Assembly: GCA_963995525.1 (NCBI GenBank)
Contig: OZ023210.1
Location: forward strand, 4,504,527-4,568,526
Source of the DNA: Escarpia spicata
Taxonomy: Eukaryota > Annelida > Polychaeta > Sabellida > Siboglinidae
Length of the DNA: 64,000 bases
Direction of reading: 5' to 3'
In this document: positions 34,401 to 49,400 of the stretch, one piece after another
How the letters are laid out: the number at the start of each line of letters is the position of its first letter
Position numbering within the stretch: the first letter of the stretch is position 1
The notes under the pieces: generated by a model
Databases searched by the model: none
What the model was told of the DNA's origin: nothing
The model's input: the letters and a program-made list of their open reading frames with translations, nothing else
Position numbers and translations under genes: made by a program

Positions 34401-37400
34401 GCGAGTTGGCCTGTGCGGATGAGGGGGGGGGGTGAATGTGAGGGAATGTGAGTTATGTTTATTTTATTGTGATTGTCTATGTTTTATGTACTTTTATAAG
34501 AGACTACTTGACACAGTTGTCTTTTGAGAAATTCAATAAAGTATCTTGTGTGATATGTGGCTCAATATCCTAGCAGTATATCTCATGTTTGTGTTTCAGG
34601 GTGATACGTGCCCTCGTGCCTTGGTATAACGTCTCATATTTGTTTTTCAGGGTGATACGTGCCCTCGTGCCTTGGTATAACGTCTCATCTTTGTGTTTCA
34701 GGGTGATATGTGCCCCATTGCCTTGGTATGACGTCTCATGTTTGTATTACAGGGTGATATGTGCCCCATTGCCTTGGTATGACGTCTCATGTTTGTGTTA
34801 CAGGGTGATACGTGCCCCATTGCCTTGGTATGACGTCTCATGTTTGTATTACAGGGTGATACGTGTCCCAGTGCCTTGGTATGACGTCTCATGTTTGTGG
34901 TACAAGGTGACATGTGCCCCAGTGCCTTGGTATGACGTCTCATGTTTCTGTTACAGGGTGATACGTGCCCCAGTGCCCTGGCATGATGTCTACCATGAGG
35001 CGAAGCAGTTTACAGCGACTCATCTGTTTGTCAACAACCCAATGATGCTGCAGCTGCAGTACTTGTGGAACGACGAGTCAGTCACACTTCATCTTATTAA
35101 GGATATTCTTGAAATCTAACGGAAGGGATCATGTCCCATCCATTCATACATCTACTAATTCATACATGACTGAACAATGTGACAAGATTCCACAGGTAAA
35201 TGTGAACCATGACTTTGGTACTAACTGAACTATGTAGTGATAGAGATAGCTGGTTATCACAAGACCACAACCTTACCAGAACTGGAACATGTACAAGACA
35301 CTCTAGTCATGCTGGTGACTCGTAGATCTGTCAGATTGGTTGTAAGCACCACTCATACCCAATCTGAATCTGAAGTGACTCATTAGTCACTCACTGACCA
35401 CTGATTGACCGGTCCACTGTCCGCAGGTACGCATCGCTGCGGTTTGTCAACAAGGAGGCCCTACTTGAGGCTGAGCTGCCGCTGCTGCCCAGTGAGTTTG
35501 AGATGTTGGTCAAGAAGCAGTGTTGGCATACCAACGAGATACTCAAGAAGAAGTACGTAACACACAGTGGCTTCCTTCTAATACAGTCGAACCGCTTTAT
35601 GGTCACCTCAATAATACAGCCACCTCACAATTATGGTCACCTTAATAATACAGCCAGCTCTCAATTATGGTCACCTCAATAATAAAGCCACCTCACAATT
35701 ATGGTCACTTCGGTAATACAGCCACCTCACAATTATGGACACCTTGGTAATACAACCACCTCACAATTATGGTCACCTGAGTAATACAGCCACCTCACAA
35801 TTATGGTCACCTCAGTAATGCATCCACTTTACAATAATGGTCAACTTGGTAATACAGCCACCTCAAAATTATGGTCACCTTGCTAATACAGCCACCTCAC
35901 AATTATGGTCACCTCAGTAATACAGCCATCTCACAATTATGGTCACCTCAATAATACAGCCACCTCACAATTATGGTCACCTCAGTAATACAGCCACCAC
36001 ACAATTATGGTCACTAATATTGTCACCTCGTTATTCAGGTCACTTAGACCCACTAATATTGTCACTTCATTATTCAGGTCACCTAGGCCCACTAATATTG
36101 TCACCTCGTTATTCAGGTCATTTAGGCCCACTAATATTGTCACCTCATTATTCAGGTCACCTAGGCCCACTAATATTGTCACTTCATTATTCAGGTCACC
36201 TAGGCCCACTAGTATTGTCACCTCGTTATTCAGGTCATTTAGGCCCATTAATATTGTCACCTCATTATTCAGGTCACCTAGGCCCACTAATATTGTCACC
36301 TCATTATTCAGGTCACTTAGGCCCACTAAAATTGTCACCTCATTATTCATGTCACTTATGGCCACTAATATTGTCACCTCATTATTCATGTCACTTATGG
36401 CCACTAATATTGTCACATCATTATTCATGTCACTTATGCCCACTAATATTGTCACGTCATTATTCATGTCACTTATGCCCACTAATATTGTCACCTCATT
36501 ATTCATGTCACTTATGCCCACTAATATTGTCACCTCATTATTCATGTCACTTATGCCCACTAATATTGTCACCTCGTTATTCAGGTCACTTAGGCCCACT
36601 AATATTGTCACCTCATTATTCAGGTCACTTATGCCCACTGATATTGTCACCTCATTATTCAGGTCACTTAGGCCCATTAATATTGTCACCACATTATTTA
36701 TGTCACTTATGCCCACTAATATTGTCACCTCATTATTCAGGTCACTTAGGCCCACTAAAATTGTCACCTCATTATTCATGTCACTTATGCCCACTAATAT
36801 TGTCACCTCATTATTCATGTCACTTATTACCACTAATATTGTCACCTCATTATTCATGTCACTTATGCCCACTAATATTGTCACCTCATTATTCATGTCA
36901 CTTATGCCCACTAATATTGTCACCTCGTTATTCAGGTCACTTAGGCCCACTAATATTGTCACCTCATTATTCAGGTCACTTAGGCCCACTAATATTGTCA
37001 CCTCATTAGTCAGGTCACTTAGGCCCACTAATATTGTCACCTCATTAGTCAGGTCACTTAGTCCCACTAATATTGTCACCTCGTTAGTCAGGTCACTTAG
37101 GCCCACTAATATTGTCACCTTGTTATTCATGTCACTTAGGCCCACTAATATTGTCACCTCATTATTCAGGTCACTTATGCCCACTGATATTGTCACCTCG
37201 TTATTCAGGTCACTTAGGCCCATTAATATTGTCACCTCATTATTTATGTCACTTATGCCCACTAATATTGTCACCTCATTATTCAGGTCACCTAGGCCCA
37301 CTAATATTGTCACCTCGTTAGTCAGGTCACTTAGGCCCACTAATATTGTCACCTCGTTATTCAGGTCACTTAGCTCCAATCCCAAGGCTGACTTTAATGG

Positions 37401-40400
37401 TGAAATTCTACTGTAGTTGTTTGCTACATAGTTTACTGGCTGTCCATGCACATTTTATATTCCTGTCGTAAGAAATTATTAACATAATTTCTTACATGTG
37501 AAAACTGCATATATATATGTGAGTCATGTGTCATTGCATAATATAGAACAGGGGTTCCCATATTGATCTCCTTGCAGACTTCATGATTACTATAGGATGT
37601 AGTATTAGAATTATAGGCCAAACATTTAAAATAAGTTTCAGAGAAAAACATTTGATTAAAAGGCGGAAGTCTGTTCCTGACTTTTCACGTAGTAATTAAT
37701 ATGATGTTCTTAAGACTATGATAACTATGTTTAAAGTATACTTCCCACCAAATTGTGTTTAGTAAGCCCATAACAACGTTTGCAATTTGGAAGGTAAAAC
37801 ATTGCAGCATGCTCAGATAGTAAACAAAACATCCAGTTTCAAAACGAGCCTTCTATATATTGGCAATACAGTCGTGTTGGGCTGAGTTAGCTGCAGTACT
37901 CTGATGTCCAAGGATGCCCCATTTCTCACGTTCGGCCCTGCATACTTCCTGTTACAACTTACTACACCCGCTGATTCTTGGTACGGGAAGTGACTGGCTC
38001 CTTTAACGAGATAATAGCAATAGAAGTGTAATTTTAACAGATGTAGGATATTGTACATGTGTGTACACATGTGTACATGTATGTTGTAGGTGGCTGCCGG
38101 CATGTGCAGCCCTGTTTATTGAGCGGAAGGACCTGTGGCAGCACTTGGTGCCCGACAATGACACAGAGTCGACACTGCTGGTGCAGCAGTACTTCGCCTG
38201 TGTCGCCACTCTCATGTCACTACACCTCCGCAGCACTGTCATCAACTCGCTCATCGACTTCCTCGACTTCCTCAGGATCCACAAAGTACGTCACCTCCAG
38301 CACCTCTCCAAATCCTGCAGGGAAACGCCACATGTACTCTTTTGATTCTGAAGCCTGGGGTGAAGCTGGTTAACAGTTTTTATTTTCCCTAAAATTGTAA
38401 AATCATTCAGCCAGAAGTGGAAAGCACAACTGCCATTGCAACTGCAGTGCAAGGCCTGTGGAGGAGCCATAGCCTCATTGCATTATTTCAGTGCGAGACC
38501 CCGCTACAGCGGGTTGCCGTAATATGATGCTTGAATACGACAACCCGCAACAGCAAGAATAGCGTCACAGTGGCTTATTCACTAACTATTTAAATGAACT
38601 TTAACAGTAGCGATGCCTAACAACTATCACTGGAATCATACAGATGCCAGCTTTATGATGTTGTAAAATTTATGTTTTGAATTGTTTGATGGGATTTCCG
38701 ACATGCTGTTATCGGCCATTGATAGGCATCTATATAAAAACCAACAACGTGGTGAGCGATGACAGGGGACTGTATGCGTAAATGGGTTCATTCTCTTACG
38801 ATAAGTTACAATAAATGTAATTTCATATGGGTGGTCCTTTCTAGTTTACGATTTAGGTGCTAGGTATGCCGCACATTTATGTTGCACTCAGTTAATTAGT
38901 GCAACCGTTACATGTCCAAGTTCAGATTTCATCACTGAAAAACCTTTGATCTTGGGTTTATCCGTTTCTGTGTCAACTATTGTTATAATGGATATGTCCA
39001 CAATATTCCTTGATAGCCTTGATTTCATAATGAATGTGGTGTTTCTACACACACACAAAATTCTATGAGAAACATGACAAAACACCTATGTGTTCCGCCA
39101 TCTTGAATTTCCTGGCGTCCATGGCAACCAATCTCACAATTTGTATGCTTACAATATTCTTTGACGAACATAGTTTAATACTATATATGGTGTTCCTGTT
39201 AAAAAATGCACCCATCTGTATAAAAAGTGAAATTAAAAAGTGTTACTCTGTTTCACTGAAAGCTAAAAAGAAACTCAGTATTCAGTAGTAAGTGAATGGC
39301 TAGAAACTCAGCTTTGAAATGGTTAATTCACGAAATCCGTGGCACCATAGCCCTGTCTAGCTCAATCAAATCATAAAAATCAATAGATCTACTCTTTGTG
39401 CAATGGTGCGCGACACCTGTGACTAAACATGTGCTACTCATACAATTGGAGCACTGATGTATTTGCAAAATTTTGTCATTTCAGTTCGTGATCGTTTATC
39501 AACTATAAATGTGATCTTTATATATGTCCTATTTTGCAACACAACAAATGTGGAAAACAACAGGAGATGTTTTTAAGTTATGCTCTACTGAGTTCTTGTA
39601 ATGCTTCCTTCACCAGTATCAATAACTAAATATGAAAAAGACTGATTTATTGGCTGTTACTTAACATGTGCATGCTGCAAGGTGCACCAGACTTGTAGTA
39701 GATGGCTGACACATTGAAGACAACACAAGGCGCTAATGCTTCTGTTTGCAGAATGGCAATCATTTTGTGGGCGAGTACAGTGACATACAATATGTCATGA
39801 AGACAGTGATCCTTGTCAAACTGAAGGTGACAGACCCAAAGATCATCTTTGAGCCGACCTTCCACGAGTGTCGGGACACCATCATCAGGTGCTTCCAGGA
39901 GATCATTGAAGGGGGCGAAGGCCTCACCAGGGTAAGGTTACATGACACCATCATCAGGTGCTTCCAGGAGATCATTGCAGGGGGCGAAGGCCTCCCCAGG
40001 GTAAGTTATATGACACCATCATCAGGTGCTTCCAGGAGATCATTGCAGGGGGCGAAGGCCTCCCCAGGGTAAGTTACATGACACCATCATCAGGTGCTTC
40101 CAGGAGATCATTGCAGGGGGCGAAGGCCTCCCCAGGGTAAGTTACATGACACCATCATCAGGTGCTTCCAGCAGATCATTGCAGGGGGCGAAGGCCTCAC
40201 CAGGGTAAGGTTACATGACACCGTCATCAGGTGCTTCCAGGAGATCATTGCAGGGGGCGAAGGCCTCCCCAGGGTAAGTTACATGACACTATCATTTGGT
40301 GCTTCCAAGAGATCATCGCAGTGAACGAAGACCTCCCAGGGTAAGTTTCATCACACTGTCATCTAGTGCTTCCAGGAGATCATTGTAGGGGCGAAAGCCT

Positions 40401-43400
40401 CCCCAGGGTAAGTGTCACGACACTATCATCTGGTGCTTCCAAGAGATCATTGTAGTGGCGAAAGCCTCCCCACGGTAAGTGTCATGACACTATCATCTGG
40501 TGCTTCCAAGAGATCATCGCAGTGAATGAAGGCCTCCCAGGGTAAGTTTCATCACACAGTCATCTAATGCTTCCAGGAGATCATTGCAGGGGGCAAAGGC
40601 CTCCCCAAGGTAAGCATCATGACACTATCATCTGGTGCTTCCAAGAGATCATCGCAGTGAATGAAGGCCTCCCAGGGTAAGTTTCATCACACAGTCATCT
40701 AATGCTTCCAGGAGATCATTGCAGGGGCCCCAAGGTAAGTGTCATGACACTATCATCTGGTGCTTCCAAGAGATCATCGCAGTGAACGAAGGCCTCCCAG
40801 GGTAAGTTTCATCACGCTGTCATCTAGTGCTTCCAGGAGATCATTGCAGGGGGCGAAGGCCTCCCCAAGGTAAGTGTCATGACACTATCATCTGGTGCTT
40901 CCAAGAGATCATTGCAGTGAATGAAGGCCTCCCAGGGTAAGTTTCATCACACAGTCATCTAATGCTTCCAGCAGATCATTGCAGGGGGCGAAGGCCTCCC
41001 CAAGGTAAGTGTCATGACACTATCATCTGGTGCTTCCAAGAGATCATCGCAGTGAACGAAGGCCTCCCAGGGTAAGTTTCATCACGCTGTCATCTAGTGC
41101 TTCCAGGAGATCATTGCAGGGGGCAAAGGCCTCCCCAAGGTAAGTGTCATGACACTATCATCTGGTGCTTCCAAGAGATCATTGCAGTGAATGAAGGCCT
41201 CCCAGGGTAAGTTTCATCACACAGTCATCTAATGCTTCCAGGAGATCATTGCAGGGGGTGAAGGCCTCCCCAAGGTAAGTGTCATGACACTATTATCTGG
41301 TGCTTCCAAGAGATCATCGCAGTGAATGAAGGCCTCCCAGGGTAAGTTTCATCACACAGTCATCTAATGCTTCCAGGAGATCATTGCAGGGGGCAAAGGC
41401 CTCCCCAAGGTAAGCGTCATGACACTATCATCTGGTGCTTCCAAGAGATCATCGCAGTGAATGAAGGCCTCCCAGGGTAAGTTTCATCACACAGTCATCT
41501 AATGCTTCCAGGAGATCATTGCAGGGGCCCCAAGGTAAGCGTCATAACACTATCATCTGGTGCTTCCAAGAGATCATCGCAGTGAACGAAGGCCTCCCAG
41601 GGTAAGTTTCATCACACTGTCATCTAATGCTTCCAGGAGATCATTGCAGGGGGCGAAGGCCTCCCCAAGGTAAGCGTCATGATACTATCATCTGGTGCTT
41701 CCAAGAGATCATCGCAGTGAACGAAGGCCTCCCAGGGTAAGTTTCATCACACTGTAATCTAATGCTTCCAGGAGATCATTGCAGGGGGCGAAGGCCTCCC
41801 CAAGGTAAGCGTCATGACACTATCATTTGGTGCTTCCAAGAGATCATCGCAGTGAATGAAGGCCTCCCAGGGTAAGTTTCATCACGCTGTCATCTAATGC
41901 TTCCAGGAGATCATTGCAGGGGGCGAAGGCCTCCCCAAGGTAAGCGTCATGACACTATCATTTGGTGCTTCCAAGAGATCATTGCAGTGAATGAAGGCCT
42001 CCCAGGGTAAGTTTCATCACACAGTCATCTAATGCTTCCAGGAGATCATTGCAGGGGGTGAAGGCCTCCCCAAGGTAAGTGTCATGACACTATCATCTGG
42101 TGCTTCCAAGGTGAATTAATTAGTGGTGATTGTTCTTCATCTGGAAGATGACAACAGGCTCCACCCTCTTACAATGATACTGCATTTAATTAAAGAAACT
42201 CTTGTATGTTCTTTGTATATATGTTATTAAATTAGAAAACTCTGCAGACATTGCACTGATTTAAGGGCTATTTACTCACCCAGAAAACTTCATGATTTAT
42301 TTATCTGTTTCACAGTTTAGACAACAACCAGCAGATGTTTTGAAAGTTGATGTTATCATATTGAGAAATAAATTTACCTATCTAGAGAAACCACTGAAGT
42401 TCATATCTCATAAAGGATGCCTATTGCCCAAAACCGTGCATACACATACTAACGGAACCTTGGGCTAGGCAATGATATGTTTGCATAGAATGTGGATATA
42501 CTAAACAACTTACACTGTTTGATAAAAATGAACACAATTTGAGAAACGTTCTTGCGATTAGTAGAAACATACTTTTATGGCATTCCATAAATTACTTTGA
42601 TTAATTGCATAGTGTGCTAGCAACAAGTAAAGTATAATCTTAGGAACAGAAACCGCCAATTTAACATCATAATATTATAATATGATGATCATTTAAATGT
42701 GATGATGGGGGTAACAAGTGTTTAGATGATACCACTGACTCTGTCAGCATGGTAACAAAGCCTAGGGTTAGGGCACGATAAACAACCAAGTACCAGTGGT
42801 CAAGTGAAAATCACACCTTGACTGAGTACCAGTGGTAAAGTGGAAACCACACCTCAACATGACGAAACAATCATGATTGCTGACTTTTATTAATCATAAT
42901 TACTACATTTACAAGTAGTGTAAACATGTTTACATGCTATCTTGTTGTTTGATATCTTCCCCTTTACATTCAAGAGTACCCAGACCCCCCTAGCAATGCT
43001 TCGCACCTGCGGCTCTCGCATAGACCACCCCTACCACCTCACCCATCATTTTATCCAGGGGAAACACTGTCATTTTACACATTCTGAAGCTTGTTGTCCC
43101 CTCATTTCAGATGGTCGCAGCCTGTCTCTTAGCAGTATTGCCTGTTTGATGTCTTCCTTCTGAGGAATCCCAACCTACCTTTACCCCTTCCCACTGTACT
43201 ATGATACATTTGTAAAATGCACTGTTCTTGAGAGTGTTCTGCAACCTCTCACACATATAGTTTTCCTATTTGCACCAGGTGGAGGTGGAGTTGTTCCCTG
43301 AGATGCGTCAGAGTCAGACGCAGTTGATGCTGCGGTCGGTGAAGCTCGAGGAACATTTGGTGACACACTTCGTGGATGAGGCGATGAACATCTTCAAGGT

Positions 43401-46400
43401 GAACACCGTCGGCCCCATCAAGTACCTCAACAGCTACCGCCGCTACCACGACCTCCTCAGTGGCAAGGCCTCCCTCGACGTCAGCAACTTCCTCAAGGAA
43501 GAACACTCCATCAACGGCTTCAAGAAGGTAACGCAGACTTCCAGAATCTCTTAGATGAGTCACATCAGTTGGTCTGTTCTCAACGATTCGTCTCCACCTG
43601 TCATGACACGTTATCATCCCCTCCCACTCTGGCTGTTCAACCCTGCCCTTTTGAGAACTTTGGCTGTTTAACCCTGCCCTTTTGAGAACTCTGGCTGTTT
43701 AACCTTGCCCTTTTGAGAACTCTGACTGTTTAACCCTGCCCTTTTAAGAACTCTGACTGTTTAACCCTGCCCTTTTGAGAACTATGACTGTTTAACCCTG
43801 CCCTTTTGAGAACTCTGGCTGTTTAACCGTGCACTTTTGAGAACTCTGACCGCTTAACCCTGCCCTTTTGAGAACTCTGACTGTTTAACCCTGCCCTTTT
43901 GAGAACTCCAGCTGTTTAACCCTACCTTTTCCAGAACTCTCTTGACAAAATAACATTTTTTTGTCTCTCTCTTTTCTCTCTATCACCCTCTTCTATTTCC
44001 CATGCTCTTTACACCATGCAATTGTATTTACCGGTATGTACGATTAAGTGATCCAATAATCAACATCTTCACGTGCAGAAAATAGAAGAGTATGCGGCAC
44101 TGAAGGATGAGATTTTGCTGTTGCACATCACAGTTCCTCTCAGCTTCTTCTGTCTCGACTGCATCCAAGTGAACGAGGAGCTCGCAGGCAGAGCACAGAA
44201 ACTCAAAGATCGTCTCATTCAGTATGAAGTGAACGAGAACCGCGAACTGAACAGAAGGTAGGATACGACTCTGATTGGCTTATTATTGTCCTCGACTCTA
44301 TTCCATTGATTTGTATATTATTTTAGTAATGTGTCTTACTGGTGTAATTATATATATATATATATATATAGATGACATTTTGGGGTGTATTTTTATGGGT
44401 GTACTACATGTGGTTTTATAATTATTTTTTATTCCACTGTTTTGCAATTGTTCTTAATCCCCAATTCCTTGCACATGGACATAGGGATGATGGTGAGCGA
44501 GTCATTCAAACTAGCCTGGGAATAACTGTAGCCATGTTATAGATTGGTGCCATGTTGTGTTTCAGCATTTGTCGCCGATACGATGAGATGGCAGAGAGAC
44601 TGAACGAGGTTCCCGAGACTGTGGAAGACTTGGTCAATCTACAGAAGTATCTCATCGAGGCAAGTCACGTGTCGGTTCAGTGACACTTTCTGTGTCAGTT
44701 CAGTGACACTATCTGTGACAGTTAATTGACACCATCTGTGTCAGTTCAGTGACACTGTCTGTGTCAGTTCAGTGACACTATCTGTGTCAGTTCAGTGATA
44801 CTGTCTGTGTCAGTTCATTGACACTGTGTGTCAGTTCAGTGACACTGTCTATGTCATAACAGTGATTATATCTGTCAGTCCTGTGACACCGTCTGTGTCA
44901 GGTCAGTTACACTGTCTGTGTCAGTTCAGTGACACTGTCCATGTCAGTTCAATGACACTGTCCTTGTCAGTTCAGTGACACTGTGCTGTAACAGTGATGA
45001 TATCAGTCAGTCTAGTGACACTGCCTGTTTCAGTTTAATGACACTGTCTGTGTCATAATTGATTATATCTGTGTCAGTCCAGTGACACTGTCTGTGTCAT
45101 AACAGTGATTATATATGTGTCAGTCCAGTGACACTGTATGTGTTAGTTCAGTGACACTGTCTGTGTCATAACAGTTATTTTATCTGTTGTGTCAGTTCAG
45201 TGACACTGTCTGTCAGTCCAGTGACACTGTCTGTGTCATAACAGTGATTATATCTGTGTCAGTTCAGTGACACTGTCTGTGTCATAACAGTGAGACAACA
45301 TCAGAACAGTGACCCAGTGTTAGCACGGTCTATGTTAGTCCAGTGGCACTATCACCAATGCCTGTGTCAATGTAATTACGCCATCTTACTAGAGCCTGTG
45401 TTGAACACTTTCCAAAAAGTGACAACGCCAGAATGGTGACAGTTTATGTCCAAGCATATGCTTATGTAACATGTAAGAAAAATAGAACCACTACACTGTT
45501 CACTGGTGGGAGTTTTTTATTTTACTTAATATAAAATGCATGTTTTTTCTTAGTTTGCACGAACAAATTATTAGAAAAATTGTTTTGGGTGAAGTATTTA
45601 CAATTATTACAGTTATAAAATGACAAAAATCAGTTTCTCAAAAAAGACGCCTTGGCCAATTAAAACAGCAATTATTTGTCATGTTGTGTGACCAGGAGAT
45701 GTGTAGATGATGTATTGAGACAGCCTAATGGTGTCTCTAGAGTGACATCTCAATGAGCCACATTTTGACGTGAAGCATAATTGACGACATTGACCGTACA
45801 TTGCAGTGTGTACAAACATGACTGTATACAGACTGACTATGCATTGCAGTGTACTGGTGTGACTGTACAAACTGACTACGCATTGTAGTGTACTAATGTG
45901 ACTGTAAAAACTGACTATGCATTGCAGTGTACTGATGTGACTGTACAAACTGACTATGTATTGCAGTGTACTGATGTGACTGTACAAACTGACTATGTAT
46001 TGCAGTGTACTGATGTGACTGTACAAACTGACTATGTATTGCAGTGTACTGATGTGACTGTACAAACTGACTATGCATTGCAGTGTACTGATGTGACTGT
46101 ACAAACTGACTATGCATTGCAGTGTACTGATGTGACTGTACAAACTGACTATGTATTGCAGTGTACTGATGTGATTGTACAAACTGACTATGTATTGCAG
46201 TGTACAGATGTGACTGTACAAACTGACTATGTATTGCAGTGTACTGATGTGACTGTACAAACTGACTATGCATTGCAGTGTACTGATGTGACTGTACAAA
46301 CTGACTATGCATTGCAGTGTACTGATGTGACTGTACAAACTGACTATGTATTGCAGTGTACTGATGTGACTGTACAAACTGACTATGTATTGCAGTGTAC

Positions 46401-49400
46401 TGATGTGACTGTACAAACTGACTATGTATTGCAGTGTACTGATGTGACTGTACAAACTGACTATGTATTGCAATGTACTGATGTGACTGTACAAACTGAC
46501 TATGTATTGCAGTGTACAGATGTGACTGTACAAACTGACTATGTATTGCAGTGTACTGATGTGACTGTACAAACTGACTATGCATTGCAGTGTACTGATG
46601 TGACTGTACAAACTGACTATGTATTGCAGTGTACTGATGTGACTGTACAAACTGACTATGTATTGCAGTGTACTGATGTGACTGTACAAACTGACTATGC
46701 ATTGCAGTGTACTGATGTGACTGTACAAACTGACTATGCATTGCAGTGTACTGATGTGACTGTACAAACTGACTACGTATTGCAGTGTACTGATGTGACT
46801 GTACAAACTGACTACGCATTGCAGTGTACTGATGTGACTGTACAAACTGAATATGTATTGTAGTGTACTGATGTGACTGTAAAAACTGACTATGCATTGC
46901 AGTGTACTGATGTGACTGTACAAACTGACTAAGCATTGCAGTGTACTGATGTGACTGTACAAACTGACTATGTATTGCAGTGTACTGATGTGACTGTACA
47001 AACTGACTATGTATTGCAGTGTACTGATGTGACTGTACAAACTGACTATGTATTGCAGTGTACTGATGTGACTGTACAAACTGACTATGTATTGCAGTGT
47101 ACTGATGTGACTGTACAAACTGACTATGCATTGCAGTGTACTGATGTGACTGTACAAACTGACTATGTATTGCAGTGTACTGATGTGACTGTACAAACTG
47201 ACTATGTATTGCAGTGTACTGATGTGACTGTACAAACTGACTACGCATTGTAGTGTACTGATGTGACTGTACAAACTGACTATGTATTGTAGTGTACTGA
47301 TGTGACTGTAAAAACTGACTATGCATTGCAGTGTACTGATGTAACTGTACAAACTGACTATGCATTGCAGTGTACTGATGTTACTGTACAAACTGACTAT
47401 GTATTGCGGTGTACTGATGTGACTGTACAAACTGTCTATGTATTGTGGTGTACTGATGTGACTGTACAAACTGACTATGCATTGTGGTGTACTGATGTGA
47501 CTGTACAAACTGACTATGTATTGCAGTGTACTGATGTGACTGTACAAACTGACTATGCATTGCAGTGTACTGATGTGACTGTACAAACTGACTATGCATT
47601 GTGGTGTACTGATGTGACTGTACAAACTGACTATGCATTGTCGTGTACTGATGTGACTGTACAAACTGTCTATGTATTGTGGTGTACTGATGTGACTGTA
47701 CAAACTGACTATGCATTGTGGTGTACTGATGTGACTGTACAAACTGACTATGCATTGTGGTGTACTGATGTGACTGTACAAACTGACTATGTATTGCGGT
47801 GTACTGATGTGACTGTACAAACTGACTATGTATTGCAGTGTACTGATGTGACTGTACAAACTGACTATGCATTGTGGTGTACTGATGTGACTGTACAAAC
47901 TGACTATGTATTGCAGTGTACTGATGTGACTGTACAAACTGACTATGCATTGTGGTGTACTGATGTGACTGTACAAACTGACTATGCATTGTGGTGTACT
48001 GATGTGACTGTACAAACTGACTACGCATTGCAGTGTACTGATGTGACTGTACAAACTGACTATGCATTGTGGTGTACTGATGTGACTGTACAAACTGACT
48101 ATGCATTGCAGTGTACTGATGTGACTGTACAAACTGACTACGCATTGTGGTGTACTGATGTGACTGTAAAAACTGACTATGTATTGCAGTGTACTGATGT
48201 GACTGTACAAACTGACTATGCATTGTGGTGTACTGATGTGACTGTAAAAACTGACTATGTATTGCAGTGTACTGATGTGACTGTACAAACTGACTATGTA
48301 TTGCAGTGTACTGATGTGACTGTACAAACTGACTATGCATTGTGGTGTACTGATGTGACTGTACAAACTGACTATGCATTGTGGTGTACTGATGTGACTG
48401 TACAAACTGACTATGTATTGCGGTGTACTGATGTGACTGTACAAACTGACTATGTATTGCAGTGTACTGATGTGACTGTACAAACTGACTATGCATTGTG
48501 GTGTACTGATGTGACTGTACAAACTGACTATGTATTGCAGTGTACTGATGTGACTGTACAAACTGACTATGCATTGTGGTGTACTGATGTGACTGTACAA
48601 ACTGACTATGCATTGTGGTGTACTGATGTGACTGTACAAACTGACTACGCATTGCAGTGTACTGATGTGACTGTACAAACTGACTATGCATTGTGGTGTA
48701 CTGATGTGACTGTACAAACTGACTATGCATTGCAGTGTACTGATGTGACTGTACAAACTGACTACGCATTGTGGTGTACTGATGTGACTGTAAAAACTGA
48801 CTATGTATTGCAGTGTACTGATGTGACTGTACAAACTGACTATGCATTGTGGTGTACTGATGTGACTGTAAAAACTGACTATGTATTGCAGTGTACTGAT
48901 GTGACTGTACAAACTGACTATGTATTGCAGTGTACTGATGTGACTGTACAAACTGACTATGCATTGTGGTGTACTGATGTGACTGTACAAACTGACTATG
49001 CATTGTGGTGTACTGATGTGACTGTACAAACTGACTATGCATTGTGGTGTACTGATGTGACTGTACAAACTGACTATGCATTGTGGTGTACTGATGTGAC
49101 TGTACAAACTGACTATGCATTGTGGTGTACTGATGTGACTGTACAAACTGACTATGCATTGCAGTGTACTGATGTGACTGTACAAACTGACTATGCATTG
49201 TGGTTTACTGATGTGACTGTACAAACTGACTATGCATTGTGGTGTACTGATGTGACTGTACAAACTGACTATGCATTGTCGTGTACTGATGTGACTGTAC
49301 AAACTGTCTATGTATTGTGGTGTACTGATGTGACTGTACAAACTGACTATGCATTGTGGTGTACTGATGTGACTGTACAAACTGACTATGTATTGCGGTG

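Noticed and set aside
35939..37451. Reading frames of 469-489 residues on both strands
   Set aside because: They arise from the 39-bp array inside the expanded MITE.
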